Assembly (NCBI RefSeq): GCF_011397635.1
Contig: NC_064753.1
Span: forward strand, 25,940,322 to 26,004,321
Origin: Epinephelus fuscoguttatus
Lineage: Eukaryota > Chordata > Actinopteri > Perciformes > Serranidae
Length of the DNA: 64,000 nucleotides
Direction: 5' to 3'
In this document: positions 56,820-64,000 of the stretch, piece after piece
Layout of the letters: each line of letters opens with the position of its first letter
Position numbering within the stretch: position 1 is the first letter of the stretch
Position numbers and translations under genes: made by a program
Notes under the pieces: generated by a model
What the model saw: only the letters and a program-made list of their open reading frames with translations
Told to the model about the DNA's origin: nothing
Database searches by the model: none

Positions 56820-56930
56820 CTCCCAGCCAATAGAATACTTGGTTGACGAAAAGTTGCGCGACTGGTAGGTTGTGTTCAGTCACTATAAATACCGCTTGTA
56901 CTGTGACTGTGGAGACTCACCTATCACCAA
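56820..56930 (+). promoter_or_regulatory. Candidate divergent promoter (CCAAT and TATA motifs)
   Basis: AGCCAATAG near 56825 is followed about 60 bp later by CACTATAAATACC near 56882, the spacing of a classical + strand promoter. No convincing + strand gene was found in the next 2 kb; the nearest ATG gives only 15 codons. Confidence 0.3.
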
Positions 56931-57000
56931 AACACCCGTGTAATAACATGTCCTTAAGTCTGAAGCAAGAATTAACCAACACTGCGAAATACTGACATTA

Positions 57001-57001
57001 C

Positions 57002-57040
<39 letters not shown>
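57001..57040. repeat. (AC)n microsatellite
   Basis: About 19 uninterrupted AC units upstream of ccpg1. Confidence 0.95.
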
Positions 57041-57043
<3 letters not shown>

Positions 57044-57859
57044 AGAAGTGCAAACATTGTGTTAAAACGAAGCTTCCAAGCTCAATGGAAATAACCCTAT
57101 AAAATTATAAATAATTTTATATTATACATGAAGAATTATTTATTTAGTCTTTGTTTGTTATGTAATTACTGAAAGATATCAGCAACCCTTTGACCTGCTG
57201 TTAAATACCATACCAGGAGAGGTCACTGTTGTCAAAGATAAAATGTGTTATCTGTCCTTTTGTGTACATACTTCGGTCATTATATTACATAAAAGCAAAA
57301 TGAGTGTAAGCTTATATGCATGCACCAATAAGGGAAATTTAATTTTAGACGGATTAACGCACAGGGAAGTGATGAAGACTGTGTGTAATACTGTATATAA
57401 CAAAATCTTCAGCACCAGTGTCACTTACTGTTGTGGATAATGATAAAATAAGACTTACTTGTATCAGTATGCAAATGTGTAGCCTATATAACATACTTAG
57501 AAATGCAAATGTGGATGTAAATTAAAACTTTCCTTTTCAAATGTGTAAATCAAAGTAACTATAGACCAACAATTGCTTTTCATTGTGCTTTTCATTAAAT
57601 GTAAATATTACTTTCTGTCTGTCCGCCTGTTTGTGTGTTCTTGGGTTTTTTTACAAGTTCAAAATAAATATAAAATAAATCAAAACTTTAAATGTCCCAG
57701 TTCAAAATGTATTCAGTTACTAGGTATCATATCTCCCATTATATGTTCCAATTAAGGTGTGATTTATTTTTGAGAGGACTGTTGTAAATGTATAATGCAG
57801 TATTATGGTCTTTCTTTAAGTAAACGTTGAAGTATTACACACTTAAAATACCTACTCCA

Positions 57860-58425
57860 TTGCTGCTTCCTACTGTGAATAGTTAAGTAAATAGAATATG
57901 AACTGATCTTCAAAAGCCATTAAGTTAAAGATGAAACATGCTTTTCAACATTTTAAGCAATATTAAAGTATTGTTTTTGTTTTGTGCAATTTTAGAGTGA
58001 AAAAAGGAAAGAAGCACCGTGCAAAAGTTTGGGCACCCCAAGACATGTGAGCTCTCAGACAACTTTTACCAGGGTCTCAGACCTTAAAATGCTTGTAAGG
58101 ACTGTGTCTTGTTCACAGTAACCATTAGTAAAGGCCAGGTGATGTAAAATTTCAAAACTTTATAAATACTCTGACTCCTGAAACCTCGTCCCAACAATAA
58201 GCAACCATGGGCTCCTCTGAACAGCTGCACAAAAATAACTGATGCCCACAAAGCAAGAAAAGACTATAATTAGATAGTGTTTTGGGGTAGTTGTTTCCTC
58301 AGTGTGTTATGTAATTTAGAAATGGCAGTAAACAGGAACTGTGAAGGTCAAGTTAAGGTCTGGACGACCAAGAAAACCTTCTTAGAGAGCTGCTCATAGG
58401 CTTGTTAGAAAGGCAAATCAGGCAC
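57860..58425 (+). mobile_element. Tc1-like transposon, 5' part only
   Basis: The stretch holds TGAATAGTTAAGTAAATAG, GTGCAAAAGTTTGGGCACCC, GCTCTCAGACAACTTTTACC and AAGGCCAGGTGATG, all familiar from a widespread fish Tc1 family. It then gives the start of its transposase: ATGGGCTCCTCTGAACAGCT, DAHKARKDYN-like, KWQ-TGTVKVKLRSGRPRK and ARRKANQ-like. This is the helix-turn-helix domain with an in-frame stop, small deletions and no DDE part. The copy is old and truncated at about 58425. Confidence 0.75.
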
Positions 58426-60150
58426 AGTTTGCTTTTTCCACCATTTTAGATCAATTTTACTAACTCTTGTACTTATCTTACTCCTGTTATTACACAATTA
58501 GGCACTGGGTTTGCTTTTGCTTCTTGAAAACACTTCTTATCTCATATATTTGTATATTTTGCCAGATATTAAATACACTGTTGTTTCTAAAACTGGGCCC
58601 AGTGGGTGACCCTGACCCGGGGAACCCACTGGTTGGGCTGGCTGTTACTGGCTGTGAATTTTAAATTGTGGTTACTGTAATTTGAAGCATTCTCTGACAC
58701 AAGAATTTCCTTTGGGATATATAAAACTCTAAAAAATTAAACTGAATTTAACTGAAATCAAAATTCCTGTTTGACTGCAAACGACCAGCAGGAAGAATTA
58801 GGAGACTCTGGAGTGGTTTTGCACTTAATTAATCAAAGCAAAAAAAAAACAAAAACATATAACGACATGCTCAGTGAAAACAACTGTAGACAATTTGCAA
58901 TTTTTATAATTTTATTTAAATTGAGAATCAGACTTTTTCATAATTAATTGCTGTCTAAAATCTCCTAACTAGGCATTTTTGGCAAACACCAACTTGCAAG
59001 TGATTTTGCTGACAAAGACAAACTGACAAAATATAACAAAAAATATTAACAGAAAGTATCAGGAAACATAATTACAAAAAGGTACATTCAATTTTTAAGA
59101 TTTGAAACCTGCTTTCTCTTTGAGGTGGAGCAGCTGAGGGTTCCCCTGAGTTTGACTGTAAATGACCCGCAGCGCTCCACCTCACATTATTAAAACACAA
59201 CATTACTGCAAAAAGGGGAAAACAAGACTCAGTGTTTTATCCCTTTAAATTCACAAGCTCAGACAGGAACATAATTCCAGCATAATACCATTCATTACAT
59301 GAAAGACAGCAGACCAACATCTTGGATCGTTTGCTTAATGATCTTGACCTCAATCTTACCAAAACTAATGACCCAAGTCAATTGCATCTGCACCTTTCAC
59401 ACGAATATGAAAAAATAAAAACCTGAGGTAGCACTTGTGTATCTGTATGAGCTACTAAAGGCTCAATTCAGAACCTGAATGACTCCAGCAGCTGTGTGTT
59501 TGTGTAGTTATCATGACTTGAAAACATTAATAGCTGCAGTTTTGTTGTGAAGCAGAAGGTCAGTATCTTCACATCACAGCTTTAATTGGAAAAGTTTGGG
59601 TTCAGATAATTGGCTCGAGTGCTTTTTTCAGATTCTGGATTGAGCCCTTGAAGCTCTCATAATACAAGATATATGTATACATTATGGTTCAAATGGAGCT
59701 GTGCATCCTTCTTTTACTTTGCAAAGCAGGATAAACATGACTCCACTCCATTTTATCTTGAAAAACAACATTAAAAAAAGAGAAGTTGATTTAGTGGAAA
59801 TAAATGATGATTCAGAAAGACAGTTTTCATCCTGCTCTCTCGTAGTACAATACATTATACAGTTATAAAATCACAACATTTCACACAAAGATAGGATGCT
59901 GTTAATCGGATTTCTCTCAAGATGCCAATATGCAACGGTGACCTTTAAAAAAAAATCTTTGGTTTACTCTGTTTGCTTTTCAAAATAAAGTTAAACTGAT
60001 TGTGTCACTTTTCATCCCAAAAGTTTCCCATGATTGAATCCTCTGCAGAGTCCTCTGATTAAAAATACAGACATGTGAAAATAATTGTGCACCCACTGAC
60101 CTTTGTCACATTTTTAAATTATCTATGTAAAGGCATGAAATGTGAGTACT

Positions 60151-60445
60151 TAAAGGAATACTTCACCTCCCAATTGACCATTTGTTTATCAATATCTCAT
60201 CCTGTGTCACATTGAATTCGTCAAGAATCTTTTTTTTTGGCATGCCTCCAGTGTACGAAGAATCCAAAGTAGTTTTGCTGCTGTTAAACATGGTCCCCTA
60301 TGACTTCAATTCATCAACATATACTGTTGTTGGATTCTCCGTTCATCAGAGGCATGCAAGAAAAACGTTTTCTTCACTAAATCAACATAACATGGAGTGA
60401 ATTATTGATATACAAATGGTCATTTAGGTGTGAAACAATCCTTTA
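60151..60445. mobile_element. MITE with TAAAGGAATACTTCAC ends
   Basis: The left end (TAAAGGAATACTTCACCTCC then GACCATTTGTTTATCAAT) and the inverse of the right end (TAAAGGATTGTTTCACACCT then GACCATTTGTATATCAAT) form inverted repeats of about 45 bp. 295 bp, non-coding. Confidence 0.75.
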
Positions 60446-62519
60446 CAAAGTACTTTATATATGTCCTACATGAGAAAATCTCCCAAATACAAACTTTTAA
60501 ATCACTTTGTAAAATTTCAAATCAGTGGGCGCACATTCACACACGACTGCACTGTTGCATCACACACTACTCAATATAATATACTGTATTTAATAATTTT
60601 CACCTACAATGTACAGACAGCTGCAAGCAACAAGAACCTCTGCGACAGGATAATTTGGTGTGCATATAATTGATTATTAATTGTCACTCTATCATCTGTG
60701 AGTGCCTGCGTATCCTGCTGGCACCTCTTCAGAGTTTTAACCCGCAACTCTCTTCACTCTTTTTGTCGCGTGTCAAGGCCACTCATGTGCAAGGCTTCGT
60801 TTGAGGAGCTCAACTGATCTCAAAGGCCGCGTTTAATCTTTGGTCTGTTACGATTATTTCTCATTCCCCAGTAACCTTCTGCCAGAGATTAGTTGAGAGA
60901 CTAAAATAAACTCAGGTAGCAAACATTTCTTTGGGTCATAGTGTCACAGTCACCGCTGCACATTGGCCGATAATACAAAACTACTTGGCAGACAAGTGCT
61001 AATCTTTATCTACTCTATGGCAAAACAAAAAAAACTACCTGGGACAAAAGTAACTACAATGTGTACTCAGTAGTACATTATATTCTAACAAAAATATAGT
61101 TTCATGGTGTTCATTCAATTCTTCACTTTCATCTCTGATTAGACACTTCCATTGCTTTTTACTACAATCATTCTTCACGTGTTGCATCCTCAAGTGGGGC
61201 TTCTCCCTCAGAGAGATTAGGCTTTGGTTTCAGCATCTGAGGGACGCTTCCCCACGTTAAGGCCAATTATAAAGCTTTTCTGTACCGACACACCGCTGCA
61301 AGCACTTCTGGTGCGAATCTTTACACTAATAAAAAGGAAGAAGTCAATAAACAAAAGAGTCTGTTCTGTTGTAAAAGAAAACAGACGTCACAGGACCTGA
61401 GGAGAAACTACAGAGGGAGTTTCCATCTGTGGGGAGGGCAGCACAAACACCTGAGCTACTGGCACACAATGTCGGAGATACATTCATAGCATATTCTATT
61501 ATTACACACTACAACAGTTTAGTACTGAGAAGATACCCTGTCAGTTCAGCATGTAACACTACATGACTTTTCAAATGTACTAAACTTTGTTCCCTGAGTT
61601 TAGGAAAACAATAAGTATAAAATAAAGTCTTAATCGAGGTAGTATAAAACAGGAATAGCAAGGGCAGCTGCACACTGACATAAAAAAAACAGCACATTCA
61701 TTATCTTTTCATACCATTAGTCAATAATGGACAAAATGAAACAAACACAAAAATACTATTAATACTGGCTCAGTGCCGCAGCAACATCTGAGGAGATAAA
61801 TAAACTGTATATGTGTTTTCCATCCTTCAGTCCACGTGACAGGTGGAGCGAGAGGAAAGAGCTGCAGCGCCCTTACCATCCAGTAAAATTAGAACAAAGT
61901 AAGAGGAAAAGACAAAACGGGATGACGATCAGAGGGAAGGTCATCAGGAAGTATCAAATGTAATGTAACTGAAGCAGCCCATCACATAACATAGGTATAA
62001 GTAGTTATTAAATATACAGTGGAGATTTACCCGGAGGTAAACCAAGGTAGATAATCAGTGAAAAGGACTCACGCTTCCCTTTCGCTCCAGTGATAAACTC
62101 TTAAATAATGTCAGAAATGTCCCTTTTGTCACATTTTTGACAGTCTTTTTAAACATTCATGGTGGGTGAGATTTTCTTTTTCGAACACATACACACACAA
62201 AAATAATAAGGAAAAAAAAAGACATTCATTGAATAAAAAAGAAATAAGTAAAGGAAACCAAACGACCCCTCCTTGCCAACATGTTGTACTGTAAAAGGCA
62301 TGTGTCGGCTTTCTGTTCATTATGTGTTGGACCAAAAGAGAATAAAGGTTGAAAAAAGGTCTCTCTCCTTGTTTCTTTTCACCTCTCTTTCACACTTACA
62401 TTCAGGCCTGCTGTACACTTGCAATGGAAAATAACTGCAGGAGGGTTATGTGGATGACTTTTAGTCAGTTATTGAGTCTGAGGGTAGAAATATTTCCCCT
62501 CCTCTGTTGCAATTAAAGT

Positions 62520-63090
62520 TACAGCCTGCATCCAGTTAGCTTAGCTTAGCACGAAGACTGCAAACAGTAGAAACAGCTAGCCCAGCTCAAAGCTCACAAA
62601 ATCCATCTACCAGCACCTCTAAAGCTCACTACTAAACACATGATAGCTTGTTTGTTTAATCTTTGCAAAAACAGAGGTGTTAAAAGAACATGAACACTTT
62701 GGAGATGGGAAATTGGCGACACAGATGGTGAGGTGGAAGCCTGATTGTAGAAATTGTTGAATATTTTTTGGCTTTTGTCCATATGTACATTTTTAGTATG
62801 GATCTTAAGTATTGTTTTATAAATGAGACCACAGGTAACCAGCAGGCACTGCAGGAAGTTACTGGTGCCATCCAAGAAACAGTCCAGCACACAAGCTCCC
62901 ATTAAACCAAAACTTGATTTTTTTTTACACTTATGATTTGTACGGATTAAACAAACAAGATGTAAAGTGTTAATTAGATATTTAGAGGTGCTGGAAGGTG
63001 GATTTTGTTCACTGTATAGAGAGTCAGGCTAGTTGTGTCCCCTTGTTTCCAGTCTTTGTGCTAAGCTAAGCTAATCAGCTGTGGGCTGTA
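62520..63090. mobile_element. Foldback repeat with arms of about 145 bp
   Basis: The left arm 62520-62661 (GTTAGCTTAGCTTAGCACG, CTACCAGCACCTCTAAAGC, CTTGTTTGTTTAATC) is repeated in reverse at 62945-63090 (GATTAAACAAACAAG, TTAGAGGTGCTGGAAGG, TGCTAAGCTAAGCTAATC). A loop of about 283 bp separates them. This is a well-known dispersed fish repeat. If the surrounding DNA is the prtg 3' UTR, the RNA would carry a long hairpin. Confidence 0.7.
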
Positions 63091-63259
63091 GCATCATCAT
63101 CATCATTTCACTCTGCACCAGGAGATGAATAAGTGAGTGTAATTTAACAACAAAGATGAAGTTGCAGTGAGTACTCAGACATTTCTATGATGTGATCTAC
63201 TCGGCTGTTTTCCTACTTCACTGCAGTTTGACTTTTTGCAAGTGTACCACTGCCTTCAA

Positions 63260-63312
63260 ACACACACACGTGCACACACACACCCTCAGTCTCACACACA
63301 CTCAGGCACACA
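63260..63312. repeat. CA-rich simple repeat
   Basis: Interrupted ACACAC tracts that overlap the last codons and the start of the 3' UTR of the protogenin-like gene. Confidence 0.8.
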
Positions 63313-63714
63313 CGCTTGGAGAGAAAGTGCAGACTGAGAACTGCTCTGCGCTTCATGATTACAGCAGCCGTTCTCAACAGACTCTGTTAACTTCAGGTCA
63401 GTCTGACTTTCCTCCATCAGCTCGCCTGACTCTTCAGGGGGTCCGCTGTCCTCCGAGCCTCCACTGTCCTCTGCTGTCAGAGACGGAGGGCGGCTACTGT
63501 TACCAGACGACAGGTTGGTCATCTCTGTCTCATCATGAGAATAACGCCCTGAATCACCGGTCGCGTGGCTGCCCTCGCTGTTGGAGGAGCCCTCTGAGTC
63601 ACCGGGACGCCAGAGCAGAGCCTGCAGGGCGGTGGGGTGGTCTGGAGATAGCTCTTCTTCATAGGTCAACACTGTGGTGCAGGGCTCGTAGGAGGTGGTG
63701 CTGTGTTTCATATT
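63292..63714 (-). CDS. prtg: Last coding exon of a probable protogenin (PRTG) gene
   Basis: The exon follows the acceptor GTGCTACAG and encodes 140 residues to a TGA: NMKHSTTSYEPCTTVLTYEE and so on. The Ser/Glu-rich tail contains NSEGSHATGDSGRYSHDETE and MTNLSSGNSS. From memory, human protogenin has a near-identical GSHETGDSGRFSH stretch close to its C-terminus, and PRTG lies near CCPG1 in human. Protogenin is an Ig/FNIII single-pass receptor of the DCC/neogenin kin; only cytoplasmic tail is seen here. This tail runs longer past the motif than I recall for human. Another receptor of the IGDCC group is the main alternative. The extreme right edge (AG then GTAAATGT on the - strand) may be the donor of the preceding exon. 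Confidence 0.55.
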   Translation of the reverse strand, partial: NMKHSTTSYEPCTTVLTYEEELSPDHPTALQALLWRPGDSEGSSNSEGSHATGDSGRYSHDETEMTNLSSGNSSRPPSLTAEDSGGSEDSGPPEESGELMEESQTDLKLTESVENGCCNHEAQSSSQSALSLQACVPECV

Positions 63715-64000
63715 CTGTAGCACAGAGAAAATGTTGCTTCAGTTAGTTTTGACTCGGCTGTGTAGTTGCAGATAGCTGCAACCTGTCAAAAACAAACCTG
63801 CAGGAGCAGTTTTTATTTTGCTTTTGAATGAATCCAAATGACAAAGAGCTTACATACAGCTCTTTTCATTCCATACCATTCAGTGATCCACCCATGCCTC
63901 CAACAAACACCACCAATCAGATAGGTCTGTTTAATTTTTAGGCTGAGGTTTAGGTCTGCAATTTTTATGTCTGTTTTGTTCTGTTAAGCTACATTTACCT

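Larger units (their letters stand above)
58900..63291 (-). other. Probable long 3' UTR of the protogenin-like gene
   Basis: No coding exon is seen on either strand between the ccpg1 upstream region and the stop at 63292. TTTATT near 58911 reads AATAAA on the - strand and could be the distal polyadenylation site. The stretch includes a MITE at 60151-60445 and a foldback element at 62520-63090. Whether it is all transcribed cannot be told from sequence. Confidence 0.4.

Noticed and set aside
56940-57000. Short + strand frame MSLSLKQELTNTAKY after the candidate divergent promoter
   Set aside because: Only 15 codons, no family match and no clear exon structure.
63192-63746. 184-codon + strand open frame
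   Set aside because: Antisense of the protogenin-like last exon, entered through a CA repeat.

Overview
The window looks like nuclear DNA of a teleost fish, probably a spiny-rayed (percomorph) species. Genes are split into many short exons with GT-AG introns. The DNA is AT-rich, carries CA/GT microsatellites, and is littered with fish-type MITEs, Tc1, PIF/Harbinger and hAT fragments, tRNA-derived SINEs and LINE 3' ends. Every gene call below rests on joining exons by eye so that reading phase is kept across each splice site, then comparing the protein with remembered vertebrate families.

Layout: (1) 71-8619, + strand, the last ten visible coding exons of a RIPOR/FAM65 Rho-interacting gene whose start lies off the left edge; (2) 11103-16844, - strand, vrk3, a complete 14-exon CDS of 544 aa; (3) 20233-26044, - strand, rab27a, five coding exons (220 aa) with a non-coding first exon and promoter near 33.75-33.99 kb, so it has a 7.7-kb 5' intron; (4) 37547-37702, - strand, the 51-aa microprotein gene pigbos1; (5) 40311-44312, + strand, pigb, 12 exons, 525 aa; (6) 45006-54284, - strand, ccpg1, nine coding exons, 843 aa, with its promoter near 56.4 kb; (7) 63292-63714, - strand, the last coding exon of a gene that is probably protogenin (prtg), followed by a probable 3' UTR of about 4.4 kb.

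rab27a, pigbos1, pigb, ccpg1 and prtg also lie together on human chromosome 15q21, so this block is an old vertebrate linkage group. Three of its products act at the endoplasmic reticulum. PIGB is a mannosyltransferase of GPI-anchor synthesis. PIGBOS1 is a mitochondrial outer-membrane microprotein that tunes the unfolded protein response. CCPG1 is an ER-phagy receptor. RAB27A acts later in secretion, in granule docking.

I found no unknown multi-gene system. The most distinctive observations are: pigb has an AT-AC (U12-type) intron followed directly by a GC-AG intron; the RIPOR gene stops early after an expanded acidic repeat; the VRK3 pseudokinase keeps a catalytic-loop aspartate; Harbinger-type DNA elements with MADF and Myb/SANT-like coding pieces are nested in other repeats; long foldback elements occur; and a paired promoter motif sits at ccpg1. 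I saw no LTR or retrovirus-like element, no tRNA or rRNA gene and no CRISPR array.
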